In this document: positions 1 to 11,200 of the stretch, in pieces
How positions within the stretch are numbered: position 1 is the stretch's first letter
Layout: every line of letters starts with the position of its first letter
Origin: Ascidia mentula
Lineage: Eukaryota > Chordata > Ascidiacea > Phlebobranchia > Ascidiidae
NCBI GenBank assembly: GCA_947561715.1
Contig: OX387200.1
Location: 4,032,501 to 4,096,500, forward strand
DNA length: 64,000 nucleotides
Reading direction: 5' to 3'
Position numbers and translations under genes: made by a program
The notes under the pieces: model-generated
Told to the model about the DNA's origin: nothing
Seen by the model: the letters and a program-made list of their open reading frames with translations, nothing else
The model's database searches: none

Positions 1-2
1 CC

Positions 3-131
3 GGCTGTAAAAGAGCAGCTGCCCTTTTAACCGCAACACCAAGTATGAAGCTTTATAGGCGGGCGACAATGGAACGTTTATCGGCAAACACCATGACCGA
101 GTACAGTCGTATAACACCACGAGTGTTATAA
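3..131 (+). CDS. possible 3'-terminal exon of a gene cut by the window edge
   Basis: An open frame runs from the first bases to a TAA at 129-131 and would give about 42 residues, basic and Arg/Thr-rich, ending in TPRVL. It has no start within the window, so it could be the last exon of a + strand gene entering from the left. No family is recognised and no clear polyadenylation signal follows. It may equally be chance. Confidence 0.15.
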   Translation, partial: GCKRAAALLTATPSMKLYRRATMERLSANTMTEYSRITPRVL

Positions 132-673
132 TGGGTCGCGTGGCTTACTTGTGCCAGGAAGTTATACAGCGACAGTCGAATTCAACAGCCATAACGCAGG
201 CGGCGGCTAATTAAATTCTGTCAAGGTGATTTAAAGCGTTTGCAGCCGGGATTCCAGTACACATGATGAGTATGTAATCGATAAATCACTGACTCAATAA
301 CTGGTATAAAACAAACCGTACCTGTAAACTATCTTCTCTACGTCTGTTGCCCGCTTTCCCATCGATATGAAGGTGTATGCGATGTTCTTCGTCGGTGACA
401 TAGATTTGTATTCAAATACCCGGCGTTATTTTGCTTATGCCTTATTACCTCACTCAATACGCTGTAGAACAGGTTTAAGCTTTTCCAAACCACCCTCTTC
501 CGACATAGCAGTACTGTTGCATTGTTTACCACAGAAATTCCTTCTTCAGATTGTATGTCGCGATTTACTCCCGGTGTTTAACGAGAATCCCCACAAAGGT
601 CTTCGTTTGCCAACCCAACCTCCAAATCAAACACAGGACCTTCTTTTAAAGCCGCCGAAAGTGCTCGGTCAAC

Positions 674-820
674 ATGGGCGGGACGAAATACACGCTTGAC
701 GATTTTCTTGCGTCAGAGCGTAAATGGCAGGGGGCGGAGAACAGAACCCAGGTGAAGCGTAAACGTGACAAAGGGGACGCCCATAGCCGTGCGACCACAA
801 CGTCACCGCCTCTATCGTAA
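674..820 (+). CDS. possible small or terminal exon, hydrophilic, unknown
   Basis: ATG at 674 opens a 48-residue frame starting MGGTKYTLDDFLASERKW and ending TTTSPPLS before TAA at 818-820. The composition (acidic first half, Lys/Arg-rich second half) is protein-like, and the stretch is more GC-rich than its flanks. An in-frame stop lies just upstream. It could be a terminal exon whose upstream exons were not found. A possible AATAAA occurs near 1062. No homology is recognised. Confidence 0.2.
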   Translation: MGGTKYTLDDFLASERKWQGAENRTQVKRKRDKGDAHSRATTTSPPLS

Positions 821-2381
821 TATTTCCTTTGCGTTACCGGCATAAATCCAGTGACCCTTTCATCGCATGTGCTGGTCTCTCACTTGCACACACAAAATTG
901 CCTCGCGAATTTAAATTTAGTCGCACACAAAAAACGTTTCGGGGACGGCTCGATAAACTCTGCGGTTTTAGCTGTGCACTTTTTATGTTTCACGCATGTT
1001 TTTGTTTATGTGTGTTTGGATTATTACAACCAATTACTTGATTTGATTTATTCAAGAATATAATAAAAGTTTACATAGAATACAAATACCAGATCAGGAC
1101 GTCTTGATTGCTTTTTAAATTAGTAATACTTACACACTACAAACGGACATAATGCGTGCATTACAAAGATAAGCTAAACTTAGCGTTGTGGTAAACGTTC
1201 GCTATCTTAGGTTAATGGTACAGGAACGGTGATATAATTTCGCCGCAACGTTCCATTGCAATCCAACGTTGGCATTCCAACCGATTAACTAATATTTGCT
1301 CTTCAAACAATCTCGACTTACCCAGTAACATTAAATCGTATCACGAAAAAGTACGTAAGGATTTGCAAACATACTTAACATCTTTATGACAATTGGTCGG
1401 AAACAAAACAAACTTAAATGTGAACTTTGTCGAATATGCCCCAAAATGGAGCCAGACGAGCCTGAAATTGTTATTCTAATCACCAAATGTGTGTTCTGTT
1501 TAACAAGTTGTTGTTTCGGTTTGGACATGAAATAACCATTTAACTTCCAGTAGGCAGAGACAAACATAAGAGACAATATTGGCTTTCAGTTCATTTAAAG
1601 GCAGCAACGTTGAGACAATCATCGTGTAATGACAAACTCCTGTAGCATAGTAAACAATACATTGGCAAATAAAAGAAGCTCGCCAATGCCCTTATCACTT
1701 TTATATATTTTTAATATTCACAATCTTTGGTAACTGATATTCCCACGTTGCTTTGCCAATTACAACGTGTGGTCATTATAATAAAGTGTGATGTGTATGC
1801 GAGTGCCGCACACCCTTGCAACTGCGTCGCGACGTTTATGGTTGTCGTAAACATTCACGTGCAACCTGAAAGTACACTTTCCTATTCGTAAGAGGCAACC
1901 TATATAGTGTAGCGGTATGTCGCAGAACAGCATAGAGTCCAACGCTGGCACACAATGAGCAACAAAAATAAATGTTTTGATTGTATTTGATCGATTTAAG
2001 TTCGTCATTAAAATAATATTTCTTCACCCTTAGGTTCCAGTCACCGGTCGTTGTAACAACAATATAGCCTTTGTGGGAATTAGAATGTGAAATGACACAT
2101 TTTGAACATTAAGTGAGGAAGTCTAATAGCATCAGGACAAGGTAAAAATTAGATTTAAATCGCGTGAAAGTCAGTTTACAGCAAAACTAGTAGCGCATTT
2201 GAAAACAAGAACAACAAAACCAGAAAGACTATGAGTCCTTTTTTGTTTTACGCAAACATTATGAATGCGATTCGAAATTGTTCCTTGTCATAGATATGTT
2301 GGTTCTGCATGTCGTCGACTAGCATCGGTAAAATATACGCTCATGGACGTTTAAGGTAGACTGTGTATTACTGCTGGTGCC
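821..2381. other. intergenic, nothing convincing
   Basis: Only short open frames without splice context or recognisable domains are seen on either strand. This is probably spacer plus the upstream region of the GPCR gene. Confidence 0.5.
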
Positions 2382-5300
2382 ATGGAAACTTTTTGCAATT
2401 GCACAGGACATAATTTCCACATCGAAACTTCCGGGTTTGTGACGGTCATTATCTTGAGTTTGGGAACTCTGCTTATTCTGTGCGTTGGTGTTTTCACAAA
2501 TGGATTAAGGTACGTTAGGTTTGTTTTGTGTTAATTTATTTGCTTACCAAATAACACCCTAAAGGAAGTTTGCGAACCGCATAACGAAACGCAACATAGC
2601 GCCGAAGGCGTGTGACAATTTTTTAAGGCGTGCGACCAAGGCGTATCAATAATGTGTCGGTAATTTTTGTAATTACACGCACGGAACCCCATTCTCGGTT
2701 TCCGTGTTCGTACAATACATGTTTACCAACGAACACAAACAAATTTTTGATTCAAGCAAAACATTGCATTCAGCTTCTAGCCAGGGAATTGTTGTAATTT
2801 GTCTTTACGCTTTTTTTTCAGAAAGAATACGTTGCCAGCTAACGATTTCAACTACTTGAAAATCAGCATAATAACTGGATTGCTTTTACAACCTTCTGCA
2901 ATAATTTTTGCGGCTGGAATACTGCTGGAAAATTTTCAAAATGCATTAAACGTAAGAACCAACAATGGAGACATAAATGAATAGAAAAATCACATATATT
3001 TTCTTGCAGAATTCGTTATTGGTGTCGATATTGCTACGAGCCAGCTTGAGTGTCATTAGCGTCGGTTACTCATTAGTATTCGGGTCAATTTTAATTGACA
3101 CGTGGAGGCGATCGGAAAACAGTCTGTGCAGGGTAAGTGTTCACTGTATACATGATATTACATACTGAAAGATACTAAATGCAATTCAGATTACGCAGAA
3201 GTAATGCCATGCTTACGCATAGCAAGGCGGGATCGCCCCACTGCGCAGGCCCTTTATATTTGGCGATCACAGCTTTTTTCTAGTCATAAGGTTCACAGGC
3301 TTCGCAGCCAAGCATTGCAGCCAAGCATTGCAGCCAAGCTGGATCAGCCACTTTTCCCGACAAGTCGGAGCGAGATCTGAAAAATCAAGCTCCCGGTGAG
3401 GCTTGAACTCACGACCCTGGGCTAACCAGGCCCAACGCTCTACCAACTGAGGTACAGGAGCTCAGTGGCTTCACGGAGTATATTGTGGCGACAAAAGTGG
3501 CTGATCCAGCTTGGCTGCAATGCCTTGGCTGCGAAGCCTGTGAACCTTATGATCAGAGTATTAGAGCTCTGATCGCCAAATACAAAGGGCCTGCGCAGTG
3601 GGGCGATCCCACCTTGCTATGCGTAAGCGTGGCATTACTTCTGCGTTGTCTGATTACGGTGGTGGATATCCTCTACCCATGTGAAGGTCGCCTGACAAGC
3701 TGTGCGCTTGCGCTCCAGTGTACCTTGGCCACAATATACCCCGTGAAGCCACTGAGCTCCTGTAGCTCAGTTGGTAGAGCGTTGGGCCTGGTTAGCCCAG
3801 GGTCGAGAGTTCAAGCCTCACCGGGAGCTTGATTTTACAGATCTCGCTCCGACTTGTCGGCAAAAGTGGCTGATCCAGCTTGGCTGCGAAGCCTGTGAAC
3901 CTTACAATTTGGATTTATTTTTTCAATTGAAATCAAGGACACACAACTGGTAGCATATGATTTTTTTGCAGAAGCTCAGAACTGAACATTTGCTTACGAT
4001 TCTAGGAATAATCGTAATAGTGGAAATTTTGGTGCTTTCCTTTTGGATTGTGTCATTTGGATCAAGGCATAAAACTGTGCCGCAAGAAAGTACGGTGATT
4101 TAATGACATCCTTTTGTATAACCGAATGTCCTCAATTTTATTTAGCTTGGTGCTGGGTAGCACAGTCATCTGGATGCCGTGTTATTCTATCATTAGATTT
4201 CGAAGAAAAACATTGGGTTTCAGGCTTTTTATTGTACAAGGTAAAGATTGTTTCCTCCCTTCTCGATGCCAATAATGTGTTCAAAATGTCGATTGTTATA
4301 ACTTCAGGTTGTCATGACAACGGCCCCTGTCTTCCAATCAATGGCGAGTAGAAAAGCAGTGCGCAATGCATCCGGTCACGATAAAATGAGAACACTCGTT
4401 CCATTATCTTCGATCACCTTAGCGGGGATTGCCTGCTGCTTGCCAGTGATCCTGTTTTCGGCGACCACGAACTTATTCTTTGTTGGAGCTTCTTTGCTTG
4501 TTCTAATGTCCAACTTGTTTGGCGTTGTTGCATATTTTCCCATCACAGTAGGTCCAGCATTAGATATCCTACTTCAGCATAATTCATATTAATCCGTTTT
4601 TTTTTTCTTGGTGGAGTTTTGTCGCAAGGAAGAAAGTGATATATTGTCCTCCGACAAAACAATGCGAATTTCTGTGCCTGATTCCAATGATACCAAGTTG
4701 TTGCTCCTGTTGGAAAACAAGAGGTTGACGAAGGCCAATGCTGAGGTACTGTACTTGTACAATAATCCCAGTTTCTATATATGTCTACCTCTATTATTAA
4801 AAAAACAAAATGTTAATTGTCTCCATTCCAACCGTAACAAACGCGTACAACATAGTTTTAACAAATATTTTGACTGCGACATAACACGCAACAAGCATAC
4901 ACGTGTTAAAACCAAATACAGTCATGATTTATTATCAAGTTCAAACTACGATACTCATCATAAGTTTATTACAAACTCGTTGTTTGCAGAACAAACGCAT
5001 AATACAAACCCTCAAGTCCAGATTACGCGCACCACCCGTTACCACTAGAGAATGGAAGACGTCGTCAAATACATTTCGTTTTGTGAGATCAGGTAATTGT
5101 TGGATACTTAGTGATCACGTTGTATCTAAATGTGTTTTCCTACGAACATTTCAGAACATTCGGAACAAGACATTTGGGTCACGTCAAATCTGCACAAACG
5201 AAGATGTGTATCTGACACAATGTTGTTGAAAACGAGAGAAACAACAACGCAAGACAAAGGATATTTCGACAGCAAAACAGAACTTAGTGAAACAGTCTTC

Positions 5301-5666
5301 AAAATCCCGCGCCGGCATGAGGTTATAGACTGTGGCGCTGGATGCTATTACGTCACTGATGACGACACCACTACTGACAGTGAATCGGAGTGGGAACCAC
5401 TAGGAGGAAGTGGCGCACTCCGCTTTCAGAAACACGTCAAAATCATTGAGTCTGTTTATAGAAATGGATTTCTTGAGAGGGGCGCGCACGCTCCAAGAAC
5501 CAGGTGCACAAAAACATCCCCTAAAGTGCCAACTTCTTTCGTGTGGCCCGATTGGAACTTTACAGCTGATAATGACTGCTATTCTTATGACAGTGATTCG
5601 AGTTACGACAGTTACGATCAAAATATCGGTTTATTGCCTCTCCGCAAAAGCGAAACATTAGTGTGA
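2382..5666 (+). CDS. class C (GABA-B/GPR156-like) orphan GPCR with very short ectodomain
   Basis: Nine exons splice in frame: 2382-2509, 2822-2951, 3010-3132, 3972-4089, 4146-4240, 4308-4547, 4617-4745, 4990-5092 and 5155-5666. The product is 525 residues. The N terminus is only about 18 residues (one NCT glycosylation site) before helix 1, so there is no Venus-flytrap domain. Seven hydrophobic segments follow. The helix 3 region GYSLVFGSILIDTWR matches the class C pattern, close to SLVFGPIL of human GPR156 as I remember it. Helices 5-7 run from FLLYKVVMTTAPVF to LFGVVAYFPIT. The tail has a coiled coil split by an intron (ENKRLTKANAE then NKRIIQTLKSRL), like the GABA-B/GPR156 coiled coil, then an acidic Asp/Ser/Tyr-rich end. 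By family, a plasma-membrane G-protein-coupled receptor; its ligand is unknown. GPR156-like is preferred because of the missing ligand domain, but a divergent GABA-B-like receptor is possible. Confidence 0.85.
3389..3461 (-). tRNA. tRNA-like head (anticodon GGT) of a SINE-like repeat
   Basis: On the - strand 73 nt fold as a cloverleaf. The acceptor stem is GCTCCTG/CGGGAGC. The anticodon stem TGGGC/GCCCA encloses the loop CTGGTTA (anticodon GGT, threonine-type). The T stem GTGAG/CTCAC is perfect around TTCAAGC. The D arm has one mismatch compared with the other copy. It joins directly to repeat body sequence, so a SINE head is preferred over a working tRNA gene. Animals normally read ACC with an AGT-anticodon tRNA, which also argues against a functional tRNA. 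Confidence 0.5.
3756..3828 (+). tRNA. second tRNA-like head (anticodon GGT), opposite orientation
   Basis: Nearly identical to the copy at 3389-3461 but on the + strand. The acceptor stem GCTCCTG/CGGGAGC, D stem GCTC/GAGC and anticodon loop CTGGTTA are intact. The T stem has one mismatch that the other copy lacks. It is followed by the same GATCTCGCTCCGACTTGTCG body. Probably a SINE head rather than an active tRNA gene. Confidence 0.5.
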
Positions 5667-6534
5667 AACGTCTTTTTTGCCCACCGTGTTTGATATGACA
5701 CATTGTAGATTTATTTTTAACTTTTATTAGCTGGAAAAACCGCGACCGTTAAACAGGTTATTATTCGTGCGTTATTGTTTGATCATAAAATTAATAGAAT
5801 ATCATTTCGATGAAAGTCAAGAATTAACTCCAGCGCATGGGATTATTTACAAAAGGCGCGCAATTTATTTAGGTTTAAAAACTTGTTTACTTTCCAGTAG
5901 TTCGTTATATTTGTTAAGCTTGTTGAATGCTGTTGACGTAGTAATCTGATACATTTTAAGTATTATGTAAACATAATATGTTATTAAAAGTTTTTTTCTT
6001 AATATTCCCACTGGTTGTGCCTACATGGGTTAAAAGAAAAAAATGAAACTTTTCGAAGAGGGAGATGCCTAATAGTCAGACAAACGTGAGTCATACATTG
6101 TGTTTACTATCTAGCATTTGCCTAATTCTGAATATAAAAAATATGAATTATGAACAAAACTTTGAACATGTTTAGTGGTGAACAATTGTTATCAGTGTGG
6201 AAATTTAAATGGTTAGGCCCATAGAAAGCAGACAATAGTAAGTATTGCTACTTAACTTACTACTTACTAAGTAGCACTGTGTATTTAAAAAAAAATGATG
6301 TCTAAGATTTAGAAATGTACATTACTGGGCACAGTCTATCTATTAAGTCCAACACAATGAAGTCACTGCAAGAACAACATGTATTTTTCTATTGTTAGCT
6401 CTATATGTTTACAATTTTTGAATTACAAAAAGAGGATGGCATGTAAAAACAGCACATAAAATTATACAATGTCAACTTGGCCTGTGCTTAGTTTGTGTTG
6501 TGTACATATTAAATAATGATCTACTTAATTCAAC
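5667..6534. other. convergent intergenic region
   Basis: AT-rich DNA between the 3' ends of the + strand GPCR and the - strand receptor A. A possible ATTAAA polyadenylation signal for the GPCR lies near 5983. No gene is seen. Confidence 0.5.
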
Positions 6535-7797
6535 TTATAAAACATGTTGGAATTTTGTCCTGGGTGGTGGCTTTGGCCTTTCATTGGTTTGCTTCTCCAT
6601 AGCCTCATAGTCATTGTTCTGTGTGATGGCTACTGGGTGATCCAGTTTGTTCTTCTGTTGGTCATTACAGTTTGCAACATTATTTCTCCTTGCTGGCTTG
6701 GGTATGGCATTTGACCTATTACATCCCATTGCAGGACTAGTCTTTTGTACTGTGGCATACACATGATCAATGCTACCCCCCTTGGCTTCTTTTGTGATAG
6801 GCACAATTTGTAAAGCGTTACTGTGTTGTTTTTGATTAGTTGCCGTGGTGTTGTTGTCATAGTCATCGTAGGCACAATTTTGAACTGCACTTGTTTCTAC
6901 AGCCGTTGGTATCACGTTCACTTTTTCTTCATTGGCAAAAGAGTCTGATGGCTTTGGCGTGTCTGACCGCTCAACGCTGTCAAAAGGTAATGAAAAGCAC
7001 GATAACGTTTGCAAATGTACAATTTTTTTGTATTTTAATTAAATAACCTACGTATACTTCTGTAAAACCTTTTATTTCTCTGAAATTTTTTGTTGGATTA
7101 TGTTATTATTTTGAATTTAAATAAGATAATTGACTTACGTGTAATACCCATGGTCGCTTTGAATGGCGTTGTTTGGTATTTGCTCCACACTATCGCACGT
7201 AGACCGCTGCTTAACTAGGATCTCAAAGTCCCATTTGGCCTTTTTTTGTCTCCGATTGCGATAAGAGAAGAAACCAATTAGCGCCATTAAAACGAATAAG
7301 GCGCCCAGCAATGCCCCAGCCACAACTCCGACGTCTATCTTGTGTTGTGTGTTTGAACTTCCAAGAACATTTAATGTTGAGTTGTCAATTCTGGGCAAAG
7401 GCTGTTGCTTGCTTTGTTTAGGAACAAGCGAGCTCCTCCCAATCGGAATGATTGTCGTCGACACTTTTTGTTTTGTCTGTGCTTCAGTGGTGGCTAAGGC
7501 AACCTGGCATATATAACCTTTGCCGTTGTTGCAGATTCCTTTATGTTTACCTCCTTCCGACAGACGAATGAAATTGCAGTTGATTGCTCCGTTTCTAGGT
7601 TTTCCCTCGCCTTTAAAATCCACCCAAAAATCACCATTTTGGCAGCACATTTTCATCAATGTCTTTACTGTCTCTTCGTCCAACACGGCTAGTTTGCCTC
7701 TACTTTCGCATTGCGTTTTTGCCTGGTCGTATGCTTCGTGAGGTTGGGTGTGGAAGACATATTCAAAGCCCTTGTGCGTGCAGGTTCTGCAGCTCAT
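6535..7797 (-). CDS. receptor A: lectin-like single-pass receptor with YxxM and SH3-ligand tail
   Basis: Two exons, 7797-7139 and 6976-6535, joined in phase 2, give 366 residues. Residues 1-100 form a compact C-type-lectin-like domain: YVFH near the start, an A...C helix, CCQNGDFWVDF in the middle, and a C...GYICQ end. It lacks the EPN/WND calcium motifs. A Thr/Ser-rich stalk, a membrane helix (VGVVAGALLGALFVLMALIG) and basic RNRRQKKAK follow, so the C terminus should be cytoplasmic. Exon 1 ends DHGYY and splicing completes YYTV. The tail adds CAYDDYDNN, HVYATV, DYEAM (YxxM, the p85 SH2 type) and PKPPPRTK (PxxPxR, SH3 type). No signal peptide is visible at MSCRTCTHKG. Signalling is inferred from motifs only. 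Confidence 0.8.
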
Positions 7798-9406
7798 GAT
7801 GGTATTTATGCTTTCTAAAAACCTAACCTACAAAACTGCCTTATGCCTTATGACATACAATAAAAATAGATAAAATTAAAAAAAATTTGAGGCGAACTTT
7901 TTAGTAAGTTCATCTCGATTTGTGTTTAATTTGCTTTACAGTGTACTTTTGAAAAGGCCGTTTTCTGAAGTCTGTCTGCTAACGTCGTTTTTGCTCTAGT
8001 AATAACGATTTTATGGATGTGATCATCCACTTATATTCATTCCTGTCTTAAGCTGTCTGAACAGAGATATTTTGAGATATCCGCTCCTCTGTAAACCCAA
8101 AACCTTGCATGCGACAACGACAGGTCACAACGGGGTAAGACCCAACGATTTCCATATGCGGTTGTGTCAAAACTGTACCCCGTGATATGACTGTGGTCAC
8201 GCCAAAAATGACGTCATTTTTTGGCTAGGTTTTGCAAAGTCTGAGAAATGTAAATTAAAATTGTAATAAACGTTAGTTGCATCATTCCTGTGGCGCCGTC
8301 GAGATTCAGGTTCCTCGTGTTTAACCTTTGGTCTGACCTTGTTTGTGTATAACTGCTTGCTATCTTTTTCTACGAACGATGTGACAGGTATGTTTTACAG
8401 ATTCACAGCAAATTATTGGCTACATATTAGTATGGCATTTTTTTAAACGGTTCGGTCTTGTAGCTTTTTGGTCATTTTAATTCACTTTCCTTTGGTTGTA
8501 GAGCGACGAAAGAAAGGAATGTTACTCCAAAACAACGTGATTTTTTGTATGTGCCACATTTTGGCTGTTTATTGCCTGGCGAAAGCAGTCTGGGACGAAA
8601 TTTACCACAAAACCAAACATGGCTTTTGGTCTATACTGGGAGGGCTGGGAAGCCGAAATATCTTTTAGTTCCGGGTTTTACACATTGTCTTTGACCATAT
8701 GGCAAAAATATCCAAATTTACATGTACACTTTTATGCAATATTTATATGAGGAAACTTCTATTTTATGTGTATACACTGAAAGTCGTGCGTTATTTATAC
8801 AACACTGAAACATTCGCAAGTGTCTCATACTCTGCGTGTCGTGTTTGATAAAGTTTAAATTAGCGTTAAATGAAAATGAACACACTCAAAATAGATACTT
8901 TGGTGAGTTGGCAAAATTATACATGTTGATAACCGCGGCAGTTTTTTGACAAGGCAAACATCAACTAGTTGAAACTCACCGACAGCTTTTTTAACGTCGA
9001 AAAATCATGAAATTGATCCACGTATGTCACAGTGGCGCACTGTTCCCCGTTAGAGTAAAGAAATGATGATTGTTGCAAATACTACACCTCTACTTAAATG
9101 TAACACAAAATTATTGAAGAAACTTGGTTTTAAACGTCGGGGCCTCACCTACGGTACACAAAGCATGCATTGTACGTAATGGGTATAAACATACCAATAA
9201 ACGCTTTTAACATATATTCTTTATTAAACATACTGTCCACGTTGTCACATCGAGATACTTGATACATTGCAAAATCAATCAAACCGAAACGCACATTTTG
9301 TTCGCTTAAAAGTGATTTTGCCGAAAACGAATATAACCGCTTTGATAGCCGTATTTGTGTACCGACAACCTCTGCTTTAGACTTGTTGTAGAACCGATGT
9401 CATTCG
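7798..9406. other. intergenic between receptors A and B
   Basis: No gene is supported. A polypyrimidine-AG site sits just upstream of the A start codon (- strand, near 7816) and could be a 5' or trans-splice acceptor. On the - strand AATAAA at 9225-9220 is a plausible polyadenylation signal for receptor B. Confidence 0.5.
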
Positions 9407-10441
9407 CTACTCGGTGCAATGCGGAAGTGACTGCGTCTTGTATTTGCTCTGATGCACAGTTTCTTGGCTGTTCAAGCTTATTTCATTGGGAACTGTAGCG
9501 TCAGTTTCAAACCGCGTCGGTTGGTTTTCATCTTTCCACATGAATGTGTTGATACTGTTGGTGGATTCCTTTAGTTGGATACTGGAAAGGGAATAAATTT
9601 CACCTATTAGTGACATTATTCCATGGCTACATATATAATATGTATCTGAATTTTAGTTATTAAATAATAAAAGTATGTGATGTTTTAATAGCAAGACAAG
9701 TGTTAACACAAACCCCTTTCTTTTATTCTGTCGCATTTTTTATTTGTAATATTTATACCTGTAGTAAAAGAAATCTTGCTGAGGCCCGTCTGCTTCTGAT
9801 GGAGGATCGTCAGTCCTGAGTTGTTCACATGCTTGGCAAATAATTCCACCAATCTTGTTACGTTTGTAGACAGCCAAAACTGCCAGTGCAATTATAAATA
9901 AAACAAGCCCACAAACCAAACCGGCCGTACTGTTGTTCGTCCACCCCTGCCTTTGTTCCGTGGTTGTAATTATATTATTTGTCGTTGCCTTGCTGGTTTC
10001 CAACCGCTCGTCGGCAGTGGTGGCATATTTCGATGCACTGTATATTTTCGTAGTTGAAACGTACGGGCGCTTTGCCTGGCAAATGTATTTATAATTTTCT
10101 GTGCACGACACGTTTCTCCTAACTGCGTTTTGTGAGTCAAGGGCAAAGCATACTGCACCCTTCCTTTGTCTTTTTAAGTGTGTAGTATTATATGCCACCC
10201 AATGAATTCCACCACTGCAACAGCGGGATAAGGTCCTTTGCGTCTTTTCGCCGTTGACATGTGCCACAGTGGCGTTACGCATTTGGCACATGCGCAGAGC
10301 TGCGTTGTACGGTCGTGCGTCAGTCGAGTAACTGTACACATACGTTGGTGTTGTACATTCGCATACCATAGCTATCCAAAATGCCACAGCGGCACAAGAC
10401 GTTTTCGCTTTTTTGTTACTTTGAAGTGCTTGCTTTGGCAA
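9407..10441 (-). CDS. receptor B: lectin-like single-pass receptor
   Basis: Exon 1 is open up to 10441 and ends at 9759; exon 2 is 9581-9407. The junction is phase 2. The first ATG is at 10369 (MVCECTTP), giving about 261 residues. Upstream in frame is a hydrophobic run (CAAVAFWIAM) that could belong to a signal peptide begun in an unseen exon; the frame at 10441 itself has TTG, not ATG. The lectin-like domain shows an A...C helix, RCCSGGIHWVAY and a C...YKYICQ end. Stalk, membrane helix (LVCGLVLFIIALAVLAV) and basic KRNK follow. Exon 1 ends QQDFFYY and splicing gives YYSI, parallel to receptors A and G. The second exon adds a short tail with few tyrosines (SKYKTQ). Confidence 0.75.
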
Positions 10442-10578
10442 TACTGTTTAAATATCTGCCATGCAAACTGCCTTGTAAAACAAAGGGCATATGGGATAGT
10501 TTATAATCAAGCAAGTTTCAATGTAGTGGTTGGGCATATAGTACATTGGGGAGTGGCTGACATCTGACAAATAACTCA

Positions 10579-10633
10579 TGTATTCCTGCGTTTATCCAAA
10601 ACTTTATGCGTTTTGGATAAACGCAGGAATACA
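10579..10633. repeat. perfect 24-bp inverted repeat (hairpin) with 7-nt loop
   Basis: The arm at 10579-10602 (TGTATTCCTGCG... to CAAAAC) is the exact reverse complement of 10610-10633, separated by TTTATGC. It lies about 140-210 bp upstream of the receptor B coding exon. It may be a short foldback element, a recent inverted duplication or a transcribed hairpin. Confidence 0.9.
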
Positions 10634-11200
10634 TTCACAATCAACTTTTAGCACACGGCTATTACCTATATACTTAAAGTTTAAACTACCTTTCATGTCA
10701 CGTATGCACCATAGTTGTACCCTGACACTGGCATATCCAGTACATCAACCTTTCCATGTACTTGGTACTTCTGGATTAAACTGTCAAAACAAAATTATAA
10801 CTTTGCTTCCAGGAAGTTTTTAACTACGTCATTATTCCAACAGCTCAAAGAAACCACGCGGAAGTGGCGACATTGCACCAACCAACATTTGTGTTTGGCA
10901 AAAACTAAGTGTCTTCAGCTGCGAACTCTATATGATTTCTGGATGTTTCACGTTCTTAAGTAGTAAATATGTCAGGCTTTATCATGCGTGTATTGAAAAT
11001 CGCTGCACTGGTTTCTAATAATTGCATTAACATATTCATCTTTTTTTTTAACTTGTTGCTTTTCAGCAGTTGTTGTTGCGACTTAGTATAAACTTCCATC
11101 CCAGCATTTTGTTCATGTTCGCGGATTGCCGAAGATACAGCTGTGCACGAAACAGGTGTTTACAATGTAGACGAAGGGGATTTCCCTCCGTTGACATCTC
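10634..11200. other. intergenic between receptors B and C
   Basis: No convincing exon is seen on either strand. It holds the region downstream of the last C-locus tail exon. Confidence 0.4.

Larger units (their letters stand above)
3185..3906. repeat. composite of tRNA-derived (SINE-like) repeats in inverted orientation inside a GPCR intron
   Basis: The 3133-3971 intron is mostly repeat. About 3185-3480 is the reverse complement of sequence found again at about 3475-3660 and 3730-3906. Shared blocks include the tRNA-like head, a leader with CCGTGAAGCCACTGAGCTC, a body with GTGGCTGATCCAGCTTGG, and GGGCCTGCGCAGTGGGGCGA. The heads face away from a centre near 3480. The arrangement suggests SINE insertions followed by partial inverted duplication. 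It could also be a composite non-autonomous element. Confidence 0.65.

Noticed and set aside
367-699. 110-residue + strand open frame near the left end
   Set aside because: Its composition looks random, there are no splice signals or domain, and it overlaps other equally long frames.
3389-3461. Working tRNA-Thr(GGT) gene
   Set aside because: It is joined to repeat body and duplicated in inverted orientation, and eukaryotic threonine decoding normally uses AGT. A SINE head is the better reading.
7520-7741. Open frames antisense to the receptor exons (here and at 13130-13566, 15585-16111, 25097-25381)
   Set aside because: They mirror the strongly coding - strand exons and show no domain of their own.
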